Shown: positions 8,355-17,153 of the stretch, in pieces
How positions within the stretch are numbered: the stretch's first letter is position 1
Layout: each line of letters begins with the position of its first letter
NCBI GenBank assembly: GCA_003602535.1
Contig: QQSA01000008.1
Location: 1-29,199 of the forward strand
From: Candidatus Poseidoniales archaeon
GTDB taxonomy: Archaea > Thermoplasmatota > Poseidoniia > Poseidoniales > Poseidoniaceae
DNA: 29,199 nucleotides
Direction: 5' to 3'
Made by a program: the position numbers and the translations under genes
The notes under the pieces: model-generated
Database searches by the model: none
What the model was told of the DNA's origin: nothing
Seen by the model: only the letters and a program-made list of their open reading frames with translations

Positions 8355-9572
8355 TTATTCTAAATCAGCCCAAGTAAACTTCCAAGACCAATTTCCATGT
8401 GCTGTACCTGGAGTGTTCATACGGGCTTCACTGCCTAATTCTAGGATATCTTGTAGAGGAATAATTGCCAAATTGGCAGGGCTTTCTCTCGCCAAACGAA
8501 TCATGGTTTGGCAAACGGTTTCACCATTTTTCATGTAAGGCTTGAGTCGCTTCCTCTGCTTCTCAGTCCACCACCCCAAGGTCGTATCATTATCATGAGT
8601 TCCAGTGTAAACAACTCTGTCAGAAGTGATGTTTTCTGGTTTGTGTGGGTTGTCCTTGTTATTATCATCAAAGGCGAATTGTAGTACACTCATTCCTTGC
8701 AAATTGTGACGTTTACGTAGTTCTGTAACCTCTTTTGGAATTATTCCAAGGTCTTCAGCAATGATGCATTCATGATTTCCACAGACTTCGATAAGTGCTG
8801 AAATCAGCTCATCTTTTGGAGCTTCAAGCCACTCTCCATTCCGAGCATTTTCATCACTTGCAGGTATTGCCCATGCTGAATGAAATCCTCTGAAATGGTC
8901 GATTCTAACTATGTCAAATTGGCGCATCATCCTTGCCATTCTCTCTCTCCACCACCGCCAATTTTCACTGCGGTGGGCATCCCAATCATACAGAACAGTG
9001 CCCCATTTTTGTCCATCCTCACTGAAGTAATCTGGAGGGACTCCTGCAACGACTTCAGGCATACCATCGCTATCGAGTAAGAATAATTCTCTATGCGCCC
9101 ATACATCTGCCGAGTCGTGAGCAACGAAGATAGGTAAATCTCCAATCAGGCTAACATCCTTCGATCTAGCATATTCCTGAACTTCCTTCCATCGGCCCAT
9201 GAATCTGGATTGTTCTTTTGCATCAGTAGTAATCGATACAAGTGCAGAAGGATGCCTGTCCCTATATTCTTCAGGCCATTCAAACCAAGGTTTTCCATCG
9301 AATTTTTCTTTGATTTTTTCATACAGCAACCAGTCTTCAAGCCAATATGATTCTTCACTCAGATCAACTTGGTCTGATTTACCAAGATTATCCCAAGCTG
9401 CAAACGCAGAAGGCGATGCATAAGGCGAGCCATGCTCATCAGGCGGGGTAATTGGTAACATTTGCCAAGCATTAGCGCCATAATTAACGATGTAATCAAT
9501 GAATCTCTCGCCATCTTCTAGACCATTTGGTAGGGATGTAATGTGGCACAAAACCCCTACATTCTGTGCCAT
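8355..9572 (-). CDS. malQ: 4-alpha-glucanotransferase (amylomaltase, GH77)
   Basis: A 405-residue GH77 enzyme that transfers alpha-1,4-glucan segments between maltodextrins in the cytoplasm. It starts near the family's conserved beginning (GVLCHITSLPNG) and ends with RMNTPGTAHGNWSWKF, the usual C-terminal signature, so it is complete although shorter than the roughly 500-residue Thermus enzyme. Catalytic residues are present: nucleophile Asp225 in VRIDHFRG, acid/base Glu273 in IIAEDLG, and the stabilising Asp327 in GTHDNDT. GSPYASPSAFA (48-58) is the donor-site loop. It diverges from the GH57 surface enzyme with a 53-base gap, consistent with joint use of alpha-glucans. Confidence 0.95.
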   Translation of the reverse strand: MAQNVGVLCHITSLPNGLEDGERFIDYIVNYGANAWQMLPITPPDEHGSPYASPSAFAAWDNLGKSDQVDLSEESYWLEDWLLYEKIKEKFDGKPWFEWPEEYRDRHPSALVSITTDAKEQSRFMGRWKEVQEYARSKDVSLIGDLPIFVAHDSADVWAHRELFLLDSDGMPEVVAGVPPDYFSEDGQKWGTVLYDWDAHRSENWRWWRERMARMMRQFDIVRIDHFRGFHSAWAIPASDENARNGEWLEAPKDELISALIEVCGNHECIIAEDLGIIPKEVTELRKRHNLQGMSVLQFAFDDNNKDNPHKPENITSDRVVYTGTHDNDTTLGWWTEKQRKRLKPYMKNGETVCQTMIRLARESPANLAIIPLQDILELGSEARMNTPGTAHGNWSWKFTWADLE

Positions 9573-9625
9573 TAAACAAAGCGATGACGCCGAAAACCTT
9601 TGACCTTACCGCTTGTGGCACACTC

Positions 9626-12600
9626 ATGCGACGAAGTGCGATACTCCTAGTATTGGTATTCCTTCTACCTGCTTATTCATCCATGGCAGCTACTGTTGAC
9701 GGTGATCTTACGGATTGGAGTGAAGAGTCTCATATGGGGACAGACTCCAATGGGGTTTCATTCCATCTAGATTGGGATTCTACCAATCTTTATATCGCTT
9801 GGAATGGAACTGATTTATCTTCTTCTTCCGAAGGAGCAGATTTGTTCTTTTACCTCAATACAAGTGAAGGAGGTTCGGTTACGACCAAGTCTTGGAATGG
9901 AATCAAAACCTTACCATTTGCAGCAGATTATGCAGTAGTAGTTGAAGATTCTAGTTATGCTAGCATCATTGAGTTTAATGGTATGCAATGGGATGATTTA
10001 GCGGCGCCTGAGATTCATGCAGGATGGAGTGATAATAAAGTCACAGAGTTGTCAATACCACTCGTAGAGATTGGCAATCCAAGCCATTTAGAATTAATTT
10101 CATGGGGTCAGTGGCAAGACGCCGGAAATGTCTGGGCAGCATTCCCAATGAACAATTCTTTTTCTCAATTTAGTCATTTTTATTCTGCAACAGATCTTGC
10201 AAACCAAGGGCCAGAAGATGTTACAATCGAAGAGCGTTCAACTCCAGAGAAAGTTTCAGATGCTTTAAATTTGGCAATTATATTCCATCAGCACCAGCCA
10301 TACTACAAGAACAAATTAACCGACATGTATGAGATGCCGTGGGTAAGAGTTCATGCAATGACCGAATATGTCGATTCCCCTGGTATCCTAGAGAAATATC
10401 CCGGTACTAAAGTCACATACAACCTAGTGCCTTCATTAATGGAGCAGTTACTTGATTATCATCGACAAGAAACTCTTGATGCTCACACCGATATTGCCAA
10501 GCGTCCATGGCCTCAAGGAGATTATCCAAACGCTACCGAATTAGAGTTGCATGTTATGCAATTCCAATCATTTTGGAATAGTGGATGGATATACAATGTG
10601 AGCGCTGAAGATCCAAACGCTTGGGTAATGGCGTCGAGTGAAATGTACTCCTACCTGCATGGAAAGACCAAACATAATCTGAAACCAGCAACTATCATGG
10701 ATGATGATTTACTTCCTCCTCAAGAATTCCTAGACCTGCAGGTTCTATGGTACCTCTATCAATTCTCCCCAGACTATGTTTTGGGCACCTATGATGCATC
10801 TCATCGTGACGATGGACTAATTGCTTTGTTCCAACAAAATGGAAATTTTACGCATGATGATTTGATGTATGTTCTGGATGCACAACATGAACACATGGGC
10901 AATGTTTTGCCGATGTACAGCGACTTGGCTGCAGCAGGCCAAGTCGAATTGACTACGACACCATACTATCACCCAATTCTGCCGCTATTGATGATGCCAG
11001 GATGGGAAATGGAAGATGGAATCAGAGTATCTAAGCAAGCATGGCCAGATGATGTACAAACACATCTGACCACTGGAATGGATTTGTTCGAAGATGAGAT
11101 GGGATTCAGACCAGTTGGAATGTGGCCTTCTGAAGAAGCAGTAAGCCCTGCAATGGTTCAACCTGTTACCGATGTTGGAATTGAATGGATGGTTACGGAT
11201 GAAGAACTTCTGATGAAATCTACTGACATGAATGGAAACAACGTTGATGTCAGCAACGCAGCCAATCTTGCAATGCCCTGGGTAGCAACAGGAGAAGACG
11301 GTGGAGAAGTCGCTGTTGTATTCCGTGACAGAGTGATTTCAGATCGTGTAGCTTGGAATTATGGTTCGATGACTCCCGAAGATGCGGTTACAGATTTCGT
11401 TTCATATGTCGACGATGTTCGCCAACAATTGTTAGATGCTGGTGAAGACCCTTCAGAGCATCTTCTAACCGTTTCAATGGATGGAGAGAACTGGATGTTC
11501 ATGTCCGAATTCCAGCATAATGACAATGGAAGACCTTTCGTGGATGAGTGGTTCTCTCGTTTGGAGACACACCCAACAATTGTCACTACTACACCTGGAG
11601 AATTCCTTGAAGAAGAAAGAGATCTTCCTAAGATTGATACTATTGGAACCGGTTCATGGGTTGATGGAACACTTTCTACTTGGGCTGGTGAGGCTGAAGA
11701 GAGTTTGGGCTGGCAGAGGCTTATCGAGGCTCGTAAAGCATTGGTTGCTTTTGAGGCCGATAACCCCACACATCCTGGATTAGATGCTGCATGGGAGAGT
11801 TTGTACATCGCAGAGGGTAGCGATTGGTTCTGGTGGTATGGCTTAGACCAAGACAGTGGTTATGATGAGAATTGGGATGTTCTATTCAAGGTACATCTGT
11901 CCAATATTTACCGTGCAGTAGATTTGGAATTGCCACCTTATCTGCAAGACTTGTGGACTAATCCAAGTATTCCCGATGCTGCTTATGGCGGTACAATTGA
12001 GCCGATGATCGATGGGGTTGCATTACCTGGTGAATGGGATGGTGCTGCTCGTTATGATGCAGACAGTATCACAGGAACAGGACTAGATATCGAATCATTC
12101 CATGTTGGATATGATTCCAATAATGTCTATGTTCGTGTTGATGTAAATGATGATGGAAGCGTTAGTGACAAAGCGATTGAAATCTATTTCATGCAGCCGA
12201 ACGCCGTGAATTTTAATGAGGCTGAAACCAATTTTAGAACTGCGATTGGTGGAGAGATTCTGGGTTTCCCTGCCAAGAATCTAATTCGTTTTGATTTCGA
12301 TGAATTACGAGATGACGGCCGCTCAAAGTGGACCGGGCTATCTGCCAAAGGAATAATTGGTTCTTCAGAGGTTTGGGCCAGCCCCGTTAATTCGAATTTA
12401 GGTGACTGTGCTGTTGATGACGTCTATGAATTCCAAATTCCTTGGTCTCAATTAGGGCTTGCTCCTAGATATTCTACAAGAATCAAAGTGGTTGTAGCAG
12501 ATGCAACCTCCGATCTTGAAATGGCCCCACCTGCACCTGCTGAAATGGTGCTTCCAGAATTGGAAGAATGGGTTACACTGTTGGAAATGAATGATGATTC

Positions 12601-13969
12601 CGATGATGGAAACGGGGATGGTACAATCACCTTACCTACAGCGAGTGATTTTGCAGGAGGGATGTCTCTATTCGACATACAAGGGGTGAAAATCGAGCAA
12701 TCAGATTGGAATGCAAGGTTCACTTTCGAGATGGGTGAAATAACCAATTATTGGTCTCTATCCAACGGTTTCTCTCATCAAATTATCCAGATTTATGTCG
12801 ATAAAGGAGATACCGAAAATGGAAGAACAGACATGCTACCCGGTGCCAATGCAGAGATTCATTCTGATTGGGCTTGGGAAGTAGTAATCAGTGGAACAGG
12901 TGAGCCTGGAGCGGTTTTCTCTGTACAATCAGATACGGGTTCAACCAGTGCTAGAGGTCTAGATGTTGAAGGAGATAAAGATACTAATACGATTGTCTTC
13001 ACTGTTTCAAAGGATGTAATTGGTTCAGATGTAGCATCATATCGCTATATCGTTGTTTCAGGGTCGCAAGATGGCTTTGGTACCGGCAAATGGCGAGATG
13101 TCGATGAGACAGCAAAAACGTGGACACTAGGTGGCGGTAGCGATCCTTCTTCTGAAGATGGACTTGATTACGATCCAAATATTCTAGATATTGTCCGAAC
13201 AGATGATGAACAAACCAACATTCTATCTGGATATGATGTTGAAAATCAGATTTATGCCCAATTAACCGGCTTTGAGATACCAGAGATTTCTCAGCAAATT
13301 TATGGTGCAAATGTACTAACAGTTACCGATAATTCTGCGATTATTTCTTGGTCGACCACTAAGCAATCAGAATCACGTGTCTATTGCATAGAAATGGGAC
13401 AATTGGAAAAAGAAGTAAATGTATCATCCTCGCAGTTGGTTATTTCTCACCAAATGGAAGTTGGTGGACTGAATGCAGGTAAGAGTTATTCTTGTACAAT
13501 TTCTTCACCATCCGAACCTTCAATTGAACAATCCATTGAGTTTACCACATTATCTGATTCAGATTCAACCGCTCCACTTATTCTCAATATCAGAACGCTA
13601 ACCGATGATAATGGCATTACAACCGTATCATGGTTTACCGATGAAGATACATTCGGAGTAATTGATTTAGATTCAAAAGAACAAACCGGTTTCGGCAAGA
13701 ATCATGCGGTGAGTAATTCTCTATGTGTTGGGAAACATAGTGCTGAAATCACAGCTACGGACCCATCTGGAAACGCGGCAGTAGAATCGATTACATTCAG
13801 TGTAGTTGGTGATGGTGAGAAGTGCTCAGCATCCAATGGCGACAGGAAGGTGGATTCTGATCACAGAGCCTCTATGCTCACTTCGACGAATGTCCAGATT
13901 GTGGCATTAACAGTTGTTCTATTGGTTACTCTTGCATTGATTAGAACACGTAAAGAGAAGTTCGATTAA
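9626..13969 (+). CDS. Secreted, membrane-anchored GH57 glucan hydrolase (amylopullulanase-like)
   Basis: I prefer the ATG at 9626 (1447 residues): it gives an ideal signal peptide (MRRSAILLVLVFLLPAYSSMA), whereas the frame opening at 9566 would overlap malQ. Order, numbered from this start: DOMON-like glucodextranase module (about 22-195); GH57 catalytic domain with motif 1 HQHQP (221-225), motif 2 PYYHPILPLL (446-455), motif 3 MWPSEEAVS with nucleophile Glu503, motif 4 FRDRVISD (566-573, holding the acid Asp) and motif 5 DGEN (619-622); a second DOMON-like module (about 795-970); a glucodextranase C-terminal-like module (about 990-1170); two FN3-like domains (about 1225-1395); a TM helix near 1424-1440 and basic tail. 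It would cut alpha-1,4 and possibly alpha-1,6 bonds outside the cell. Confidence 0.92.
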   Translation: MRRSAILLVLVFLLPAYSSMAATVDGDLTDWSEESHMGTDSNGVSFHLDWDSTNLYIAWNGTDLSSSSEGADLFFYLNTSEGGSVTTKSWNGIKTLPFAADYAVVVEDSSYASIIEFNGMQWDDLAAPEIHAGWSDNKVTELSIPLVEIGNPSHLELISWGQWQDAGNVWAAFPMNNSFSQFSHFYSATDLANQGPEDVTIEERSTPEKVSDALNLAIIFHQHQPYYKNKLTDMYEMPWVRVHAMTEYVDSPGILEKYPGTKVTYNLVPSLMEQLLDYHRQETLDAHTDIAKRPWPQGDYPNATELELHVMQFQSFWNSGWIYNVSAEDPNAWVMASSEMYSYLHGKTKHNLKPATIMDDDLLPPQEFLDLQVLWYLYQFSPDYVLGTYDASHRDDGLIALFQQNGNFTHDDLMYVLDAQHEHMGNVLPMYSDLAAAGQVELTTTPYYHPILPLLMMPGWEMEDGIRVSKQAWPDDVQTHLTTGMDLFEDEMGFRPVGMWPSEEAVSPAMVQPVTDVGIEWMVTDEELLMKSTDMNGNNVDVSNAANLAMPWVATGEDGGEVAVVFRDRVISDRVAWNYGSMTPEDAVTDFVSYVDDVRQQLLDAGEDPSEHLLTVSMDGENWMFMSEFQHNDNGRPFVDEWFSRLETHPTIVTTTPGEFLEEERDLPKIDTIGTGSWVDGTLSTWAGEAEESLGWQRLIEARKALVAFEADNPTHPGLDAAWESLYIAEGSDWFWWYGLDQDSGYDENWDVLFKVHLSNIYRAVDLELPPYLQDLWTNPSIPDAAYGGTIEPMIDGVALPGEWDGAARYDADSITGTGLDIESFHVGYDSNNVYVRVDVNDDGSVSDKAIEIYFMQPNAVNFNEAETNFRTAIGGEILGFPAKNLIRFDFDELRDDGRSKWTGLSAKGIIGSSEVWASPVNSNLGDCAVDDVYEFQIPWSQLGLAPRYSTRIKVVVADATSDLEMAPPAPAEMVLPELEEWVTLLEMNDDSDDGNGDGTITLPTASDFAGGMSLFDIQGVKIEQSDWNARFTFEMGEITNYWSLSNGFSHQIIQIYVDKGDTENGRTDMLPGANAEIHSDWAWEVVISGTGEPGAVFSVQSDTGSTSARGLDVEGDKDTNTIVFTVSKDVIGSDVASYRYIVVSGSQDGFGTGKWRDVDETAKTWTLGGGSDPSSEDGLDYDPNILDIVRTDDEQTNILSGYDVENQIYAQLTGFEIPEISQQIYGANVLTVTDNSAIISWSTTKQSESRVYCIEMGQLEKEVNVSSSQLVISHQMEVGGLNAGKSYSCTISSPSEPSIEQSIEFTTLSDSDSTAPLILNIRTLTDDNGITTVSWFTDEDTFGVIDLDSKEQTGFGKNHAVSNSLCVGKHSAEITATDPSGNAAVESITFSVVGDGEKCSASNGDRKVDSDHRASMLTSTNVQIVALTVVLLVTLALIRTRKEKFD

Positions 13970-14199
13970 ATCAAACTGGAAACGTAAAATCTCGTGAGTT
14001 AACGCTGATGGACTCTATGTGGTTCCTAAGGGAGTAATGCACAGACCGTATGCTTAGAATGATGTTTGGATTTGATGTTACTAAATTGTAAGATCTAGTC
14101 ACGTTCTAATCGTTTTTGAAGTAGAACCTTTACTAAAAATGGAATGCTGCATACCATATTTTCCAATAATTGAAGATTAATTGGAATGATTTTTCAACA
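13970..14199. other. Convergent intergenic region without a gene
   Basis: The 230 bases between the GH57 gene and the convergent FN3-repeat gene have stops in every frame at short spacing. A T5 run at 14112-14116 and a T5 run at 14190-14194 could act as oligo-T terminators. A 12-base direct repeat, TTTGGATTTGAT, occurs at 14065-14076 and again at 14203-14214 inside the 3' end of the next gene. I see no RNA gene. Confidence 0.5.
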
Positions 14200-16587
14200 T
14201 CATTTGGATTTGATATATCTTGAAATCCAACTATCTTCTGATTTTTGTGGCAGTCCAGTCGGTGCTTTCTCTGGCTTTTGATTACTTGGCTTTGGACTTC
14301 TGAACATTAGTGAAATGATAACCAATACTAGGAAGGCACATACTCCAATCAACACATTTTGGTCGATACCATCTGCTTCTTCTTTATCGCTAGCAACTTC
14401 TTTTTCATCATCATTTACATCTTCTATGATATTTCCTTGAACTAAGCATGATGTACAGAAAAGAGTGTCAAAAGATGCAGAATTACCGGTAAAGTCAGTC
14501 GCAGTAAACGAGATTGTGATGTTCGGCATATCGCTGGAAACCGCAACCTCAATCTGTGCAAGACCAGTTGCTAGATTCAAACTATTTGTTCCAGATCCGG
14601 TTGACATTGTATATTCAATAATCGATGCATCATCACTAGTTTCGAATTGAATAGTGTATATTCCAACTGCTAAGTTGGAGAAAATTGCACTCTCTCCACC
14701 GTTGAACCAGCGGCTGGATTCAAGTTGCATTTGAGAATCATAAAGTTTCAATTGAACGTAAGGAGATTGACGGTCTTCATTGACTGAATTGCTTAATTTC
14801 CAATCTTCAAAATCAATTTCATTTCCAAATATATCTGTGGCTTTTATTGCGTATACAGGCGTTACAACTTCGCCTGGTTCTGCAACAGTGTCAACAAACA
14901 TCACATGAAGTGAAGTTCCATCATTTTCCATTTGTCCTACTTGTACCCAGAATGCTTCTTCGTCGAGGTCGCTGTATAAGTTGCGATAAACAGTCCACAT
15001 AGTTCCTTGTTCCTGAGTGCTACCAACCCAACTGATTTGTGTCGTTCCATTGACCAGATAATTTGCATTCAAAACAGGAGGTGACACCGGCTTCTTTGTG
15101 TCTTCTGCAACATAGGCGCTCAATGAATTGAAGGTCAATGATAAGTTGGTTTGTGAGTAGGTTATGTTTCCAGTACCGAATGATGCAGTTGCAGTAATTG
15201 CATACCATGAGTATTCAGAAACTCCGTCTGCAAATGTGTTATTGTAATGTTCAACGCCTGATTCAACAGTCGCTAGAAGTGTAACATTTGGAGTGTTGAA
15301 TGTAGTTGCATTAATTTGGCCAGTAGTAGATCTCCATATTTGGTATGTAGCTTCTGTATGGCCTGCTAAATCGGTCCAAGTCAACTGAGTTACTCCATCA
15401 GAAAACGTTGCAGATAAATCTGTAACAATATTCTGATTAGTTGTAAGAGTATATTCGAAAACCATTGCGTTTGGAACTCCATTAAAGTCTGACTGATGAT
15501 TGCCTAATTGGTCTGAGAGAGTGAGTAAATAGTAGGTATTGCCACTGTAACCCGATTCTACAGAATAGTTGTATTGTGTTGTATTTGCATCAACTTGAGC
15601 GATTTCTTCGACTTCGTCAGAGGTGATGTCAACAATTGCTGAAGAACTTCTCCAAATATGAAGAGTATAGTTTACATCCTCGACTGTTGAACCATTCCAA
15701 TCCAGCGATGTAATCGAAGTACTAGAATTGAATGATGCTACAAGAGTGCCAGTAATTGTAGGGCCAGTATTGTCTTCAACAAGACCTTCAGTCAATGTAT
15801 TTCCAGATAGTAGTCTTGAATCGGTTTCACCATCAAAGGTATGCAAAACCGTGTAGTAGTTAACACGACTGATTTCCGATGGGTGTTCGATTTCATATGA
15901 GTTTACATCGGAAGATAGATTTGCCACAATTTCAGTCTTATTCATATCCTCCCAGTTGCTAACATTGGCTTTAATCGAATGACTCCATACTGATGTTGTA
16001 TGATTAGAATCGATCGCTGAATTAACTTGCGATACACCAATCCAGCTTAGATGAGTTGTTGAATTCTCAACATCAAATGTTGCTTGTAGATTATATGGCG
16101 ATGTAATTGGAGATCCATATTCGTAAACAGGCTCACTCAATGATGCATTACCAACGGTAAGGTTAGCAATAACAGTTCCATCTTCTAAAGTGCTTATTAC
16201 GCCATAGTAGTAGCTCCCATCGGTATTAGGCGGAGTATTGTAGACCACTTCGTGCTCTCTAGACTTACAATCTGGTAAAGAATCATTTGAAAGACATGCT
16301 TGGATGTTATCTTCTACCAGCTCTGCTTGCTGATAATTCGAACTATTCAATGGTTCATCGGAACGGTATAAGGAATAATTAGTAGTCTTCAAATCTTCTA
16401 GAATTGTGAAGTCATTTGTATCGATATTGCTCCAAGTAAGCGTAACAGTCTCATTATTACTATCGACAGTAGCGACTAAATTTTTTGCTTCGAGTTCTGG
16501 ACCTTCAGCACCATCCGCTTGAACATTAGATAACAATGGAATTAACATGAGAGCAATCAAAAACATAGAAATTTGGCGCTTGGTCAT
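14200..16587 (-). CDS. Cell-surface protein with FN3-like repeats and C-terminal membrane anchor
   Basis: A type I surface protein of 795 residues from the ATG at 16587 (799 if the ATG at 16599 is used; a GAGGGAT just before 16587 favours the shorter form, while AAGGAGG lies rather far, about 16 bases, from the longer). The signal peptide is ISMFLIALMLIPLLSNVQA. Five FN3-like repeats start with a shared pattern, N/L-x-A-x(6-8)-T-x-L-x-W, near residues 40, 170, 285, 395 and 515 (long form). A beta-rich domain with two cysteines (FCTSC) follows, then an acidic linker, a TM helix at about 746-766 and a 33-residue basic tail. About 23 N-x-S/T sequons suggest heavy N-glycosylation. Likely adhesion or sugar/protein binding; no catalytic motif is visible. 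Confidence 0.82.
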   Translation of the reverse strand: MTKRQISMFLIALMLIPLLSNVQADGAEGPELEAKNLVATVDSNNETVTLTWSNIDTNDFTILEDLKTTNYSLYRSDEPLNSSNYQQAELVEDNIQACLSNDSLPDCKSREHEVVYNTPPNTDGSYYYGVISTLEDGTVIANLTVGNASLSEPVYEYGSPITSPYNLQATFDVENSTTHLSWIGVSQVNSAIDSNHTTSVWSHSIKANVSNWEDMNKTEIVANLSSDVNSYEIEHPSEISRVNYYTVLHTFDGETDSRLLSGNTLTEGLVEDNTGPTITGTLVASFNSSTSITSLDWNGSTVEDVNYTLHIWRSSSAIVDITSDEVEEIAQVDANTTQYNYSVESGYSGNTYYLLTLSDQLGNHQSDFNGVPNAMVFEYTLTTNQNIVTDLSATFSDGVTQLTWTDLAGHTEATYQIWRSTTGQINATTFNTPNVTLLATVESGVEHYNNTFADGVSEYSWYAITATASFGTGNITYSQTNLSLTFNSLSAYVAEDTKKPVSPPVLNANYLVNGTTQISWVGSTQEQGTMWTVYRNLYSDLDEEAFWVQVGQMENDGTSLHVMFVDTVAEPGEVVTPVYAIKATDIFGNEIDFEDWKLSNSVNEDRQSPYVQLKLYDSQMQLESSRWFNGGESAIFSNLAVGIYTIQFETSDDASIIEYTMSTGSGTNSLNLATGLAQIEVAVSSDMPNITISFTATDFTGNSASFDTLFCTSCLVQGNIIEDVNDDEKEVASDKEEADGIDQNVLIGVCAFLVLVIISLMFRSPKPSNQKPEKAPTGLPQKSEDSWISRYIKSK

Positions 16588-16678
16588 TTTATCCCTCATG
16601 CGTCGCTGTTCAAAACCTCCTTATGTCAATTTTCCATGCATCCTCTTCCAAAATGCTCATGAACAAAGGTGTTGACGA

Positions 16679-17107
16679 ATGCTCATGCTTCACGACATCA
16701 TCCACGATTTGGAACCATCGGAGCGCTTCCAATATGCGCAATTATTGGCACATTTAGCGAGTGCAGATAGTAGCATTTCACGCGTTGAGATGGCATTCTA
16801 TGAGCAGAGATTAGGCGCGACTTTGCTTTCTCCTGAGCGTAAACAACAACTTCGTGATAAGATGCATGAATCGCTTAATTTGGATTCACACCTAAAGAAA
16901 ATGGAGCCTCGTACAATTAAATTGGCTCTTCGAGATATTTGTTTGATGACGATGGTCGATCGAGATATCGATGATTCAGAAAGAGAAATTTTGAACAAAG
17001 TTGCAACTGCTGCTGGGCTATCTAAGCAATATGTAGATCGATTATTACAATGGGTTGTCAAAGGATTCCATTGGATGCAAGAAGGTTATGACGTTCTAGA
17101 CATTTGA
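16679..17107 (+). CDS. TerB-like (tellurite-resistance/DjlA-type) helical protein
   Basis: A 142-residue soluble, all-helical protein. Two half-repeats carry the TerB/DjlA fold pattern: LAHLASADSSISRVEMAFYEQRLG (28-51) and ICLMTMVDRDIDDSEREILNKVATAAGLS (about 87-115), each with the acidic D-x-x-I/ID-x-x-E metal-binding arrangement. TerB-like domains bind divalent metal and are often linked to stress or envelope functions, but a standalone archaeal copy has no known role. The start at 16679 follows AAAGGTG at a suitable distance; ATG at 16685 is an alternative. It is divergent from the FN3-repeat protein and convergent with the next minus-strand gene. Confidence 0.75.
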   Translation: MLMLHDIIHDLEPSERFQYAQLLAHLASADSSISRVEMAFYEQRLGATLLSPERKQQLRDKMHESLNLDSHLKKMEPRTIKLALRDICLMTMVDRDIDDSEREILNKVATAAGLSKQYVDRLLQWVVKGFHWMQEGYDVLDI

Positions 17108-17153
17108 TAATCGTCAGACAATCTCGTTGCATAATCCCAGAATGAACGTAGTT

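Noticed and set aside
8248..8538. 96-residue plus-strand frame reaching into malQ
   Set aside because: Most of it is antisense to the conserved 3' end of malQ and shows no domain.
8355..9572. malQ as a truncated pseudogene because it is shorter than many homologues
   Set aside because: Conserved first and last motifs and all three catalytic acids are present, so it is a compact but complete enzyme.
9566..9625. Longer N-terminus of the GH57 protein from 9566
   Set aside because: It overlaps the malQ start and puts 20 polar residues before a textbook signal peptide that begins at the ATG at 9626.
11359..11808. 149-residue minus-strand reading frame inside the GH57 gene
   Set aside because: Opposite a clearly conserved catalytic domain, Ser-rich composition, no start signal; a shadow.
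12448..12747. 99-residue minus-strand frame inside the GH57 gene
   Set aside because: Antisense to the sugar-binding modules; low-complexity Ser/Pro composition without a start site.
14065..14214. 12-base direct repeat TTTGGATTTGAT as possible attachment site
   Set aside because: Low complexity, one copy is coding, and no integrase or mobile gene lies nearby.
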